Shown here one piece after another: positions 36,549-45,700 of a DNA stretch of 64,000 bases (positions within the stretch are counted from its first letter, which is position 1; each line of letters begins with the position of its first letter). The DNA is taken from NCBI RefSeq assembly GCF_027913035.1, contig NZ_CP115778.1, positions 1 through 64,000 on the forward strand, given 5' to 3'. This stretch comes from Paracoccus albus (lineage in GTDB: Bacteria > Pseudomonadota > Alphaproteobacteria > Rhodobacterales > Rhodobacteraceae). Both the position numbers and the translations under genes were made by a program. The notes below the pieces were generated by a model. It saw only the letters and a program-made list of their open reading frames with translations, ran no database searches and was not told the DNA's origin.

Positions 36549-37969
36549 CAGTAAATCACCACATCCCGGTCCACGAGCACGGTGACCGAGGCGCCCTGAT
36601 CGACATAGATCGTCGGCGCGATCGAAACCTGCTCGGCAATAACCGATCCAACCGCATCCTGCAGGTCGCTGCCGACATCGCCAAGGACGATGCTTGTGGT
36701 TTCATTGTTGGCACTTTCCGCCGCCACGGATGGTGCCGCCCCGATCACGGAAATCAGCGCGGCCCCGCCGAAGCGCTCGGCGAACTTGGTATCGACAAGA
36801 CCAGTGAGGCCTGAGCGGCCAAGCTGGTCCCCGCCGACGGCGGCGATTTCCATCGAGGTGCCGTCCGGCGTCAGGACACGGGTCCATAGGATCAGGATGC
36901 GCTTTTGGTGCATCTCGATGCCGGAGCGGTACTGGCCAAAAAGGCGGGAGCCACGGGGGATCAGGATCCGGTCCCCGGAAAACGCCGGGACCGGTTCGGA
37001 GACGACCGCCACAACGGAGCCCGGCAGATCGCTGTTGATGGCGGTCTGAAGCGCCGCCTGGATGACGGACCCTTGGGTCAGCGTGCGTTCAGGATGCGTG
37101 AGGCGCGCGGCCTCTTGCACTTCGAGCGGTCGCGCACTCTGCAGGAACTGTTCATTGCCCGAGAGGACCGGTCCACTTGCGCCAGCGGCTGCAGGATCGG
37201 CCACCGCCGCGCCACTCGTACCACCACGTGGACCGTCGGCATAGACCACGGCGGGGGATTTGATCTGCGCGGTTAGAAGCTCCTCGGCGACCCGTTCGGC
37301 CTCGCGCTGGCGCTGCTCCTCTTCCTGGCGGCGGCGTTCTTCGAGCAGGCGTTGATCGGCGATCAGCCCTTCGCGGTCGAGCTCAGCCTCGAGCCCCTCG
37401 CGTTGCGCGCGTTCGGCATCAAGCATGGCCTGCAGCCCTTCGATGCGGGTCTCGGTCTGGCGCTGCAGGTTGGCCAACTCGGCCTCCTTCTCCGCTATAA
37501 GTGCTTCCAAGGCCGCCTTCTGCTCGTCGAAGGCTTCGCGCAGGTCAGCGACGGCAGACTGGATTTCTGAATTGCGCGCGGCCTGGCTTGCGGCGAGGGC
37601 CTCGCGGAGCTTGGCTATTTCGGCCAGCACCTCGGCGCTTGCCTCCGGGGCAGGGGCCGTGGGCACCTCGAGTGCTTCCTCGACGGCGATCAGCGCATCA
37701 TTGACCCGTTGCTCGGTCTCGTCAGGCGGAAACTCCAGCCGCCCGCCGGTGCCGGGGCGACGGTCCTGGAAGGTCTCGACATCGGAGGTCTCAAGCGCGC
37801 TATCGCCCTCTTGCAACCCGGTGGCCAAGAAATACGCGACCCCGGCCCCGCCGAGGGCGAGGGCGGCGGCGAGCGCGCCGACCCCGAGGCTGTTGCCGCG
37901 TTTGGATTTGCCGCGCTGGCTGAATTGATCGAGACGGTCCTGCAGGTCGGGAGGGGTTTGATCGGCCAT
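36548..37969 (-). CDS. virB10: VirB10/TrbI core-complex protein
   Basis: 473 residues spanning both membranes. A cytoplasmic N terminus is followed by one membrane helix (about residues 25-50, GVGALAAALALGGAGVAYFL), a long Glu/Gln/Arg-rich coiled coil (about 100-225) and a C-terminal TrbI beta-barrel domain (from about 290, with GSVIQAALQTAINSDLPGSV and LIPRGSRLFGQYRSG). The barrel contains the antenna region that inserts in the outer membrane. It is adjacent to virB9 and virB11, in the standard order. Confidence 0.92.
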   Translation of the reverse strand: MADQTPPDLQDRLDQFSQRGKSKRGNSLGVGALAAALALGGAGVAYFLATGLQEGDSALETSDVETFQDRRPGTGGRLEFPPDETEQRVNDALIAVEEALEVPTAPAPEASAEVLAEIAKLREALAASQAARNSEIQSAVADLREAFDEQKAALEALIAEKEAELANLQRQTETRIEGLQAMLDAERAQREGLEAELDREGLIADQRLLEERRRQEEEQRQREAERVAEELLTAQIKSPAVVYADGPRGGTSGAAVADPAAAGASGPVLSGNEQFLQSARPLEVQEAARLTHPERTLTQGSVIQAALQTAINSDLPGSVVAVVSEPVPAFSGDRILIPRGSRLFGQYRSGIEMHQKRILILWTRVLTPDGTSMEIAAVGGDQLGRSGLTGLVDTKFAERFGGAALISVIGAAPSVAAESANNETTSIVLGDVGSDLQDAVGSVIAEQVSIAPTIYVDQGASVTVLVDRDVVIY

Positions 37970-37971
37970 GG

Positions 37972-38703
37972 TCAGTTGCTCACGTAGATCGCGCTTTCGT
38001 CGCGCCAGGCGCAGATCGCCTCATCGCCGATGCGCAGCGTCCAGTAGGTGTTCACCCCGAGCACGCGGACGGTATTGCCTTGCTGGGTCCAGTTCACCGT
38101 GCGTTCGCGGCCCTGGTCATCGGCCTTGAAGAGGGCGGGCTGGCGACCGTTCTCCGGAAAGACGAAGTACGTGTAGCGCCCGTCGTCGTAGATATGGCTG
38201 GGGCGGAAGTCACCTTCGCCCGAGACGCGGTAGTTGTAGTTGCGCGGGGCCTCAAAGCCTTTGGGTTGGGTGGCGCCTGCCGCGCGGCGTTCCTCGTCAG
38301 GGTAGCGGAAGCGGACCTCGAAGAACATGCCGGTGCGGTTCGGGATCGAACCTTCGCGCAGGTGGAAGGAATAGGTGCGGCGGTTGGTGATTACCGTCAT
38401 GTTGGTCGAGGCATTCGCCACATGCGGTTTGATCGTGAGCACATTGCCGAGCTCGGGGATCGGATCGACCTGAAAGCTCTCAGTGTCGCCGACAATCACC
38501 GCCTCGAACCTCTCCCCGGCCCCGAAATGGATCGTCGTCGAATGCCTGAGATCGGTCTCGATCCGATAGACCTGGTTTTCATTGTAGACGGCGGTGCGGA
38601 TGCGGATGTCGAGCGGGCCGCCTTGGGGGGTGGCCTCGGCGAGTGCGGCAACAGGCATGGCAAGCGCCAGGAGGAGCGCGGGCAGGGATTTCATCTTGGT
38701 CAA
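37972..38703 (-). CDS. virB9: VirB9 core-complex protein
   Basis: 243 residues with a cleavable signal peptide (MTKMKSLPALLLALAMPVAA). It has the VirB9/TrbG pattern: VYRIETDLRHSTTIHFGAGE near the N terminus, TNRRTYSFHLREG in the middle and YTYFVFPENGRQPALF near the C terminus. VirB9 binds VirB10 and VirB7 in the outer-membrane ring. It overlaps virB8 by 4 bp and virB10 by short spacing. Confidence 0.92.
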   Translation of the reverse strand: MTKMKSLPALLLALAMPVAALAEATPQGGPLDIRIRTAVYNENQVYRIETDLRHSTTIHFGAGERFEAVIVGDTESFQVDPIPELGNVLTIKPHVANASTNMTVITNRRTYSFHLREGSIPNRTGMFFEVRFRYPDEERRAAGATQPKGFEAPRNYNYRVSGEGDFRPSHIYDDGRYTYFVFPENGRQPALFKADDQGRERTVNWTQQGNTVRVLGVNTYWTLRIGDEAICAWRDESAIYVSN

Positions 38704-39380
38704 TTCTCCAGGGTTTCGGCGTCGACGCGGTAGGAGGTCACCACGAAGCCCAAGGGGTTGGCCCAGACGTCCTGAAGGCGCTGGCGGGTTTCGGGTTGGA
38801 AATCGTAGCCGACGGTGGCGACGTAAGAGCGCGTCACGGTGCGGGTATCGCGGGGGCGGCGTAGCGTGCGGGTGAAGCGGACCTGGGCCACGCCGCGCTC
38901 GATCTGGTTCACGGACTTGATGACCACCTCGATCTTGGCGTCGCGCCCATAGACGGTGATCGGGTAGTCCTCATTGGTCGAGGACCAGAGATCGCGCAGC
39001 GTGCGCGCGGCGTCGCCGTCCGAACGGTCCAGCACCGAGTTGATGCGCTGCTCGCCGTCGGTCAGATCATAGGTCTCTCGATCGTCGACATAGGCCACGA
39101 GATTGGCCTGGATGATGGCGTCGCTCTCCGACAGCCTCAGCGCCTGCACGGCGGCGACCCGGTCCATCTCGCCGGTTTCCTTGTCCACGACGACCACGAA
39201 GGTCTCGGTCGATTTGAGCGGAAAGAGGCTGGCACCCGCGACCATGCCGGCGACGCCCACCAGCACGCCAGCCGCCGCGACGAACCACGCAAAGCGCTCG
39301 CGCCGCCGAGGCCCGTAGATGAAATCCGCTTCAAAGGCGTCGCGGTCAGGCGCGGAAGAACTAAGTACCTTCTTCTTCAA
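38700..39380 (-). CDS. virB8: VirB8 inner-membrane assembly protein
   Basis: 226 residues. A cytoplasmic N terminus is followed by one membrane helix (about 30-55, FVAAAGVLVGVAGMVAGASL) and a periplasmic domain. The YVDDRETYDLTDGEQRINSV and RFTRTLRRPRDTRTVTRSY segments are typical. VirB8 nucleates the inner-membrane complex. It starts 17 bp after the virB6 stop. Confidence 0.92.
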   Translation of the reverse strand: MKKKVLSSSAPDRDAFEADFIYGPRRRERFAWFVAAAGVLVGVAGMVAGASLFPLKSTETFVVVVDKETGEMDRVAAVQALRLSESDAIIQANLVAYVDDRETYDLTDGEQRINSVLDRSDGDAARTLRDLWSSTNEDYPITVYGRDAKIEVVIKSVNQIERGVAQVRFTRTLRRPRDTRTVTRSYVATVGYDFQPETRQRLQDVWANPLGFVVTSYRVDAETLEN

Positions 39381-39397
39381 GTCAATCGTCTTTCACA

Positions 39398-40411
39398 TCA
39401 GGGTTTGCGGAAGGCCTTGGCGGCAGAGAGAAGCGCGCCGGGGCTCTGCCGGATCATCTCGCCGGTCTTCACCACGCCCGCGTTCGCCATCTGGTTCAGC
39501 TCACGTGGGGACTTGCCGGTGACGAGGCGCGAGGCGGCACCCGAGCCATACTGGCGCGTATTCACGAACCCCTGACGTGCAAGGCCCGTGAGACCCACGG
39601 CATTCGAGGCAATGCCGACGACGCCGGTGAGGTTGGAGGCGATGTAGGGGACCGAGGCCATAATCCCGGCGCTGAGGATCAGGATCACGAGGAAGGGCAG
39701 GATGAGGCTGACGGTTTCGACGTCACCCGGATCGGCGGAGGCGTCGCCGATGGCTTCTGCGATGGCGACGATGATGCCCGCGGCTCCGGCGGCGGCGACG
39801 GGCATGAGCGCATAGCCGATGGTGGCGCGGGTCCAGGCCTCGAAGAGGGACTGGGTCGGTTTGAAAAGCGAGGTCACGATCATGAAGGGGGCAATCACGA
39901 TCATCAGCGCGAAGACGATGCGGGCGAAGGCGATAATCCCGGCGGTGACGGCAGCGAAAACGGCGGAGAGGACGAAGAAGATTGCGCCCAGGACCGCGCC
40001 AAAGACCCAGCCCGCGCGGTCGCCGATCGTATCGCCATAGGCGGTGATGCGGGCGACCATATTGTCGAGGCTCTCATATACCCCGGCCTCGTCGCCCGAG
40101 CCGGTAAGCGCCAGGATGGAGGCGCCGACGGAGTCAGGCACCCGCGTGACGATGTCATAGATCACGCTGAAATTGTCCCAGCTCTGCGCGAATATGCCGA
40201 CCAGTGCGATCTTCATCCCGAAGGCAAAGCCGGTGCCGAAGGGCAGGGGGCGGAGTTGCATCACCGCGTTGATCCCGAGAAGCACGACAAGGAGCGCGGC
40301 CCCGGCGGAGATCACGTCGCCGACAGCACCCGCCGAGGAGACAAAGCCGTCCTGCGCCACGGTATCTACCGCGGCGTCGACCTGGCTCAGGATGTCGCGA
40401 ATTACCCCCAT
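39398..40411 (-). CDS. virB6: VirB6 polytopic inner-membrane protein
   Basis: 337 residues with about six membrane segments, including VISAGAALLVVLLGINAVMQ and FVLSAVFAAVTAGIIAFARI. The TrbL/VirB6 family forms part of the inner-membrane channel and DNA path. A basic C-terminal tail of about 65 residues is likely cytoplasmic. Its ATG directly follows the stop of the preceding gene. Confidence 0.9.
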   Translation of the reverse strand: MGVIRDILSQVDAAVDTVAQDGFVSSAGAVGDVISAGAALLVVLLGINAVMQLRPLPFGTGFAFGMKIALVGIFAQSWDNFSVIYDIVTRVPDSVGASILALTGSGDEAGVYESLDNMVARITAYGDTIGDRAGWVFGAVLGAIFFVLSAVFAAVTAGIIAFARIVFALMIVIAPFMIVTSLFKPTQSLFEAWTRATIGYALMPVAAAGAAGIIVAIAEAIGDASADPGDVETVSLILPFLVILILSAGIMASVPYIASNLTGVVGIASNAVGLTGLARQGFVNTRQYGSGAASRLVTGKSPRELNQMANAGVVKTGEMIRQSPGALLSAAKAFRKP

Positions 40412-40849
40412 TTACTCGGCACAGGCCTCCACAACTTGCGCCTCGAGCGCGTCGGCCTGCGCGTAGAGATCGAGAACCTTGAAGGGCAGGCGTGGGTTGT
40501 CCGAGGTCTGGAACCGGGGGAGGGCGCCCAAGGCCTGATCCCAGGTGAACTGATCCAGCAGGCAGGTGCAGGATTCCGAGGCGAGGGCTTCTTCGGCAAT
40601 CAGGATGCGCAGGATCGCACGGTAGCCGTTGCGCAAATAGGCGGTCGCAGCCAGATCGGCGGGCGGTTTCGGAACACGGCATGCGTCGGCCTCATCCTGC
40701 GCGATGGCCATCGAGCTGAAGGGCGTTTCGCTGGAGGGGTCTGTGCTCAGGGTCTGGGCTAGCACGGCACAAGGCAGGGCAACCAAGACAAGCGCCGCGA
40801 GACCAAGAGATCGAAAAGTTTTCAAGCTGTGGGTCATGAGGCGACTCAT
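40412..40849 (-). CDS. Secreted hypothetical protein inside the virB operon
   Basis: 145 residues with a signal peptide (LGLAALVLVALPCAVLA, then Q). The mature ~110 residues contain four Cys (DACRVPKP, SCTCLLD, VEACAE), suggesting disulfides in the periplasm. It overlaps virB5 by 4 bp and abuts virB6, a position where entry-exclusion proteins or pilus-assembly helpers are often encoded. Family not recognised. Confidence 0.65.
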   Translation of the reverse strand: MSRLMTHSLKTFRSLGLAALVLVALPCAVLAQTLSTDPSSETPFSSMAIAQDEADACRVPKPPADLAATAYLRNGYRAILRILIAEEALASESCTCLLDQFTWDQALGALPRFQTSDNPRLPFKVLDLYAQADALEAQVVEACAE

Positions 40850-41613
40850 GGATCCACCGCCATTGACCGGAACTTGCGTTCATCCGCGAGGGTCGCGGCA
40901 TCGACGACGCCAAGCTGGCCGGCACTTACGCCTTGCGCCGCTTCCAGCCGCCAGATCTGGGTCAGGATGATGCCAAGCTCTGCGGTGACGCGGGTGTTAA
41001 GATCGACGGCGGCCTTCAGCCCGTCCTGATCGTCGATCAGCCCGACCATGGTCTCGAGCCGTTCGAGGCTTTGGCCCGCCTCTTCGTGGCTTTCCTGCGC
41101 GGCGACGGACAGCATGGCGCTGGCCCCGGCCGAGGTGGCGATGCGGTTGTCGGCAGGCTGATCGGAGCCCGAGAGCGTGCTCAGGCGCTCCGAGGTGAAG
41201 CCGCTGCCCGAGAGCACCCGTTCGACGGACGCTGACAATTCCGCGCCCGGATTGAACCCGCTCAGGAAATCGCCGCTGGCCAAAGACTGCGCGGTGTTGA
41301 GGGGGGCGACCAGTTTGCCACGCAGCGCGCGGAATTCTTCGACCGTGGCAAAGAGTTCTCCGAGCCCGCTGCCTTCAATGAGCGAGGTCAGTTGCGCCTC
41401 GAGGTTGGTGAGCTGCGAGAGCTGGGTTTCCAATTCCAGCCGCATGGTCGCGAGCTGCTGCATCTGGACATTCAGGTCCTCAGCCATGTGCTCGAGCTGC
41501 GCGACAAGCTGGCCAAGTTGCGAGCCGTCGAAGGTCGGCACGCCTTGGGCCGTGGCGGGCGAGGCAAACGCGAGCGTGGCGACCGCCGCGGCGGTCAGGA
41601 GAAGCTGTCTCAT
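40846..41613 (-). CDS. virB5: VirB5-like minor pilus protein
   Basis: 255 residues with a signal peptide ending ASPATAQ|GVPTFDGS. The mature protein is mostly helical with repeated Gln/Leu heptads (LVAQLEHMAEDLNVQMQQLA), as in VirB5/TrbJ. LKAAVDLNTRVTAELGIIL near residue 210 is the C-terminal signature. VirB5 sits at the pilus tip. The paralogous gene just upstream carries a lytic transglycosylase domain between very similar N- and C-terminal parts. It overlaps its neighbours by ATGA on both sides. Confidence 0.88.
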   Translation of the reverse strand: MRQLLLTAAAVATLAFASPATAQGVPTFDGSQLGQLVAQLEHMAEDLNVQMQQLATMRLELETQLSQLTNLEAQLTSLIEGSGLGELFATVEEFRALRGKLVAPLNTAQSLASGDFLSGFNPGAELSASVERVLSGSGFTSERLSTLSGSDQPADNRIATSAGASAMLSVAAQESHEEAGQSLERLETMVGLIDDQDGLKAAVDLNTRVTAELGIILTQIWRLEAAQGVSAGQLGVVDAATLADERKFRSMAVDP

Positions 41614-42722
41614 TCGGGAACTCCCATCTGCATGAAGTCGCGCTCGGCCAGCCGGTCGGCGACGAGGTGCTGCGCATAGGCCGCCTCGCGCTGCTGGTTG
41701 GCGGCCATCAGCCGGACGCGGAGATTGAGGATGCGGCCGATCTCGGCCTTGGCGTAGGTGTTGAGCTCCCAGGCCGCCTTGGCATTGGGCTGAGCATCGA
41801 TCTGCAGGATGATCGCGCGCAGGCGATTGATGACCTGTTCGGTCGTGGCCGAACTGTCGGCGGCATAATAGACGCCCGCCTCGGAGATGCTGGCATATTC
41901 GGCCAGGGCAAAATCCGAGGGCGAGAGCGTCCCGAGCGCGTCGGCACCGCCCACCACGGCGAGGTATTCGTTATAGAACTTGGAGATGTTGCGGACGTAG
42001 CCTTGGGTTTCGGCAAAGGGCGGCACGCCGCCATATTCGATGACCCGACCGGGGCCTGCGTTATAGGCCGCAAGCGCATGGGGAATGTTGCCGAAACGGT
42101 TGAGCTGGGTGGTGATGTAGCGCGCGCCGCCGCGCAGGTTGTCTTTCACGTCATAGCGGTCGACGCCGAGATCGGAGGCGGTGCCAGGCATGAGTTGCGT
42201 GAGACCATAGGCTCCGACCGGGCTTTCGGCGGCGACGTTGAAGCGGCTCTCCTGTTTGATCAGGGCCTGGAAGAGGCAGCGCCACTGGGTGGCCGAGAGA
42301 CCCGCGCGGGCCACACCGGGCGCGCCTGCGAATTCGCCCGCAACCTCGACGATCATCATCTCGACCGTCTCGCGGCCTTCGCCGAAGAGGCGGCTGTTCA
42401 TCGGGCTTGGATCGGAATTGGGATAGACCGCCGCCACCCCGAAATCCGCATTGCCCTCGAGCGCGCGAATACCAAATCCGGGGCCGGTGATCGCGGCCGT
42501 CATCTCCTCGAGGACGCGCAGCTGGTCGGCTTGGACATCGGCCAACGTGGACTCCGTCCGATCCTTGTCCTGCTGGACGCCCAGATCCTCGGCCAGCGCC
42601 GTCACCCGGGCAATGGCGCGCCCGATCGCCGAATTGTCCTGCGTCGGCACGCCCTGGGCATGCGCGGGCAAAGCGCCAAGACCGAGGCAGAGCCCCGCGG
42701 TTATGATCGCGACACGGCTCAT
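41610..42722 (-). CDS. VirB5-like protein with an inserted lytic transglycosylase domain
   Basis: 370 residues starting MSRVAIITAGL, with signal peptide to about residue 23. Residues 24-80 (QGVPTQDNSAIGRAIARV...) resemble the N terminus of the neighbouring VirB5. Residues 143-254 are a lytic transglycosylase: the catalytic Glu is in IKQESRFNV, followed by GAYGLTQLMPGTA and AAYNAGPGRV. Residues about 300-366 (AKAAWELNTYAKAEIGRIL, ERDFMQMG) again match VirB5. The ATG overlaps the lipoprotein gene stop (ATGA); the frame is open upstream but begins in that gene. It probably opens peptidoglycan while docked in the secretion apparatus. Confidence 0.82.
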   Translation of the reverse strand: MSRVAIITAGLCLGLGALPAHAQGVPTQDNSAIGRAIARVTALAEDLGVQQDKDRTESTLADVQADQLRVLEEMTAAITGPGFGIRALEGNADFGVAAVYPNSDPSPMNSRLFGEGRETVEMMIVEVAGEFAGAPGVARAGLSATQWRCLFQALIKQESRFNVAAESPVGAYGLTQLMPGTASDLGVDRYDVKDNLRGGARYITTQLNRFGNIPHALAAYNAGPGRVIEYGGVPPFAETQGYVRNISKFYNEYLAVVGGADALGTLSPSDFALAEYASISEAGVYYAADSSATTEQVINRLRAIILQIDAQPNAKAAWELNTYAKAEIGRILNLRVRLMAANQQREAAYAQHLVADRLAERDFMQMGVPE

Positions 42723-42928
42723 TCCGGACGGGGCAGGGGTTCGAAAGTGCAGTCGGGTTTGGCCGTCTCCTGAGCCGGTGCGCCCATGGTCGAGACCGAA
42801 AACGCGGCGCGCGTCACCTGCGGCTCGCCACTGCGTCCGAAACAGGGCGAGGTTTTCTCGGTGTACTTCTCGCAAGCCGACAACAGGCTTGCGGCGGCGC
42901 AAAGCGCGAGAAGGGGTTTGAAATTCAT
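42719..42928 (-). CDS. virB7: Small lipoprotein, VirB7-like
   Basis: 69 residues with a lipoprotein signal: FKPLLALCAAASLLSAC places the lipobox LSAC before Cys20. The short mature part contains Cys34 (TSPCFGRSG) and Cys61 (DCTFEP). VirB7 is a small outer-membrane lipoprotein that binds VirB9. The assignment rests on size, lipobox and position, not on specific sequence identity. It overlaps virB4 and the next gene by 4 bp each. Confidence 0.65.
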   Translation of the reverse strand: MNFKPLLALCAAASLLSACEKYTEKTSPCFGRSGEPQVTRAAFSVSTMGAPAQETAKPDCTFEPLPRPE

Positions 42929-45303
42929 ATCACATGTCTCCAGAAATCGGGATTGGCGCGCCAATCGGCAGGCACGCGGGCCTCCCCAGTGGCGCCGCCG
43001 CCGAGGATGGGGAGGAGGTCGCCGAGGGCCGAAAGGTCGGCATCGACAAAAACGCTGTCGCCCGCCGAGCGGACAAGGGCGATGCGCTGGCCAATGGTGG
43101 GCTGGACGAGGAGGGCCGCCTCCTTGGCGTTGACGCGGAGGAAATCGTAATCGGAGATGGTGGCGCGGTCGTTGGGGAAGAGGATCTGGGTCGGGACTGT
43201 CTCGACGATGGTCTTACCGACGCGGCTGTCTCGCAGCTGGCTTGGATATTGCGTCATCATGATGACGACGCAGTTCATCTTGCGAAGTGTCACCAGCCAG
43301 TTTTCCAGCCGTGCCCCGAAATACGGATCGTCGAGCAGCTTCCAGGCCTCGTCGAGCACGATGATGGTCGGACGTCGATCCTCGACCACGCGTTCGATCT
43401 GGCGGAAGATATAGGAGAGCACCGCCATCCGCTCGGTGGTCATGTCGAGGATCTCGGTCATATCAAACCCGATGATATCGCCCGTGAGCTTGAGGCCAGC
43501 GCCGCGCTCGGGCTCGTCGAAAACCCAGCCATAGCGCCCACCCGGCGCCCATTCGGCAACGCGGGACTGCAGCTCGCCATCATCATCGAGCGACTGAAAC
43601 AGCGTCTCGAAACTGGCGAAGCGCTGCAGGGCCGCGCCGGCATCGGCGTTCTGGCCCACGGCGCTCTGGATATGGCGGGATTGCTCGCCCGAGAGCGTAC
43701 CATTGCGCGTAAGAAGGGTTGCAAGCCAGTCCGAGAGCCAGGCGCGGCCGCGCTCGTCGGTCTCGGTGGCGAGGGGGTTCAGCCCCGTCGGCACGCCGGC
43801 ACGGATTTCGTTGTAGCGGCCGCCAAGGGCGCGGACCGCCATTTCGAGGCCGCGATCCTTGTCGAAGAAGAAAAGCCGCGCCCCGACCCGCTGCGCTTGG
43901 GCTGCGAGGAAGGCGGTGGTCAGCGTCTTGCCCGTGCCGGTGCGCCCGAGCACAAGCGTATGGCCGACGGTGGGTTCCTTGCTTGGGGCTCCTGCCTCGT
44001 GGAAATTGAACCGATATCCCGAGGTGCCGACCGTGGGCAGGACCGAGATGGTTTGGCCCCAGGGCGATTGGTTGGGGCCGCGTCCCTCGACGCTACCGTG
44101 CAAGGCCGCGAAGTCGGCGAAGTTGATCGAGGAGATCGGCGTCTTGCGCGCGCGGTAGCCGAAGTTGCCGGGGGATTGTGCGAAGTAGGTGGCTTTCAGC
44201 GCCATGTTTTCGCGGACGATCACCGACATGATCTCCTGACCCACGCGCTTGATCTGGGCGGCTGCCCGTTCAAGCGTGTCGCGGTCCGGCGCGTACACCG
44301 CGATGGAGAGGTGATGGTCGCCAAACGCGATGCGTCCTGCCTCCTGATCATCGGCGGCTTGTCCCAGCTGTTCGCGCAGGGACACGGCGGCATCGTCTGA
44401 GGCGTGCATCTGGCGGATGATCCGCTGGATGCGTTCGGCCATGATGTTGTTCGGGATCGGGCTGAAGGAATTCGTCAGTACGATGTCGAGTGGCAGGTCG
44501 AGCGCGTCGAGCAGCGTCACATCCGTCAGGGCCGGATAGGTTTTCATGGAAAAGAGCGCGCCGTATTTGACCTGAGCGGTCACGGCGTCGGTCAGGGTGA
44601 CGACATCGCCATCAAAGGTCGCGCGGCAATTGCTCAGGGTATGCGAGAGGGGCAAGGCACTTCGCCCGAACGCAATGGGGGAGAAGCTGCCGGCGTTCAG
44701 CGTATTGAGGTAGCCCAGCCATTCACCGCCCGACTTCGTGAGCCTAACGGGGTTGGCCGACGCCAGCGCCACCTCGAAGAAGCCCATGACCTCGTTCAGC
44801 TCTTGCATTCGGGTCGCGCGGTCCTTGACCCAGGCCTTGCGGGCCAGCGCCCGCAGGAGCGGAATGCGGGCCGAGATATCAGGCCGCCGGATGACGCTGA
44901 GATAGAGTTGGCGCTTGGCGGGTCGGAGGTCTTTGACATGGGCCTGCCAGCGCGCATCGATCGCGGCGGCGAAGCTGTCACCCTCGATGGGGCGCATCCC
45001 GAGATCCTGCGGCACCGAGATGCGGTGGATGTAGAAACCGAAGGCGTTGCCGGTCTGGGCGACGATGGCCGCGACCGCGCGTTTCAGCGCGTCGAGCCGT
45101 GCATCCTCGGTGGTCATCGGGTTCAGACCGTCGAGGCGCAGGGTGGCGAGGAGGTCGCCCTCGCGCAGCACCATGACATCGTCATCCGCGAGCGCAAAAT
45201 ACGGCAGATGCTCCGCGAGATAGCTCTCCCGCGCGAACTCCCCGCCGCCCGCCTCACGTAGGGCGGTTCCGTGAGTGGAAAGAGGGCCTGCATCAAGCGC
45301 CAA
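42925..45303 (-). CDS. virB4: VirB4 ATPase of the type IV secretion system
   Basis: 792-residue ATPase that powers pilus assembly and substrate transfer. Walker A is VLGRTGTGKTLTTAFLAAQ (about residue 455) and Walker B is IIVLDEAWKLLDDP (about 650). EHLPYFALADDDVMVLREGD opens the conserved N-terminal domain. The frame is open to an ATG at 45354, but a TTG at 45303 has GGAGG 8 nt upstream (45316-45312) and overlaps the virB3 stop by only 11 bp, so TTG is the likely start. Confidence 0.9.
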   Translation of the reverse strand: MALDAGPLSTHGTALREAGGGEFARESYLAEHLPYFALADDDVMVLREGDLLATLRLDGLNPMTTEDARLDALKRAVAAIVAQTGNAFGFYIHRISVPQDLGMRPIEGDSFAAAIDARWQAHVKDLRPAKRQLYLSVIRRPDISARIPLLRALARKAWVKDRATRMQELNEVMGFFEVALASANPVRLTKSGGEWLGYLNTLNAGSFSPIAFGRSALPLSHTLSNCRATFDGDVVTLTDAVTAQVKYGALFSMKTYPALTDVTLLDALDLPLDIVLTNSFSPIPNNIMAERIQRIIRQMHASDDAAVSLREQLGQAADDQEAGRIAFGDHHLSIAVYAPDRDTLERAAAQIKRVGQEIMSVIVRENMALKATYFAQSPGNFGYRARKTPISSINFADFAALHGSVEGRGPNQSPWGQTISVLPTVGTSGYRFNFHEAGAPSKEPTVGHTLVLGRTGTGKTLTTAFLAAQAQRVGARLFFFDKDRGLEMAVRALGGRYNEIRAGVPTGLNPLATETDERGRAWLSDWLATLLTRNGTLSGEQSRHIQSAVGQNADAGAALQRFASFETLFQSLDDDGELQSRVAEWAPGGRYGWVFDEPERGAGLKLTGDIIGFDMTEILDMTTERMAVLSYIFRQIERVVEDRRPTIIVLDEAWKLLDDPYFGARLENWLVTLRKMNCVVIMMTQYPSQLRDSRVGKTIVETVPTQILFPNDRATISDYDFLRVNAKEAALLVQPTIGQRIALVRSAGDSVFVDADLSALGDLLPILGGGATGEARVPADWRANPDFWRHVI

Positions 45304-45571
45304 AGCTGTCGCCTCCGTGCACGGCCCGGTTCTTCGTCGGGCGCACTGATCCATAGGAGACGCGCAGCACTTCGAAGAAATGCGGCTCGCGGTCGGCGAC
45401 GAACCAGAGGATCGGATAGGCGACGAGGCCGATCACGAAGAAGACCATCGACTTCGTCCAGATGAACGGCAGAACGACCCCTGTTGCCAGCACCACCAGG
45501 TATCCGACGGGGAGGCCCAGATACTTGGGCGGACGGGCGAGGCCCAGAAAGAGGGGGGATCGTTCTGCCAC
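45293..45571 (-). CDS. virB3: VirB3 inner-membrane protein
   Basis: 92 residues with two hydrophobic segments (about 20-37, VGYLVVLATGVVLPFIW, and 41-58, MVFFVIGLVAYPILWFV), the usual VirB3 topology. PLFLGLARPPKYLGLP is the family N terminus. Start is GTG 45571 with AGGGA about 9 nt upstream; that site is also one arm of a long inverted repeat (45579-45682). Confidence 0.88.
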   Translation of the reverse strand: MAERSPLFLGLARPPKYLGLPVGYLVVLATGVVLPFIWTKSMVFFVIGLVAYPILWFVADREPHFFEVLRVSYGSVRPTKNRAVHGGDSFGA

Positions 45572-45578
45572 TTAGATG

Positions 45579-45682
45579 CTTCCCTGCCTAGCGATGAAAA
45601 TGAATCCGCAGGTCGGCTCGAGGCAGCGTTTGCGAAGCAGAACGCGTTCGAGGCGACCGTAGGATGCGAGATTGCAGGGAAG
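45579..45682 (-). repeat. Long-range inverted repeat covering the virB3 ribosome-binding site
   Basis: On the minus strand CTTCCCTGC (45682-45674), 18 nt after the virB2 stop, is perfectly complementary to GCAGGGAAG (45587-45579), which includes the virB3 ribosome-binding site. The arms are 86 nt apart. Pairing in the mRNA would hide the site and lower virB3 translation relative to the pilin gene. Confidence 0.4.
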
Positions 45683-45700
45683 TCATCAACTGGCCTCTTC

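Noticed and set aside
42934..44400. 488-codon open frame on the plus strand
   Set aside because: Complement of virB4, whose Walker motifs are intact on the minus strand.
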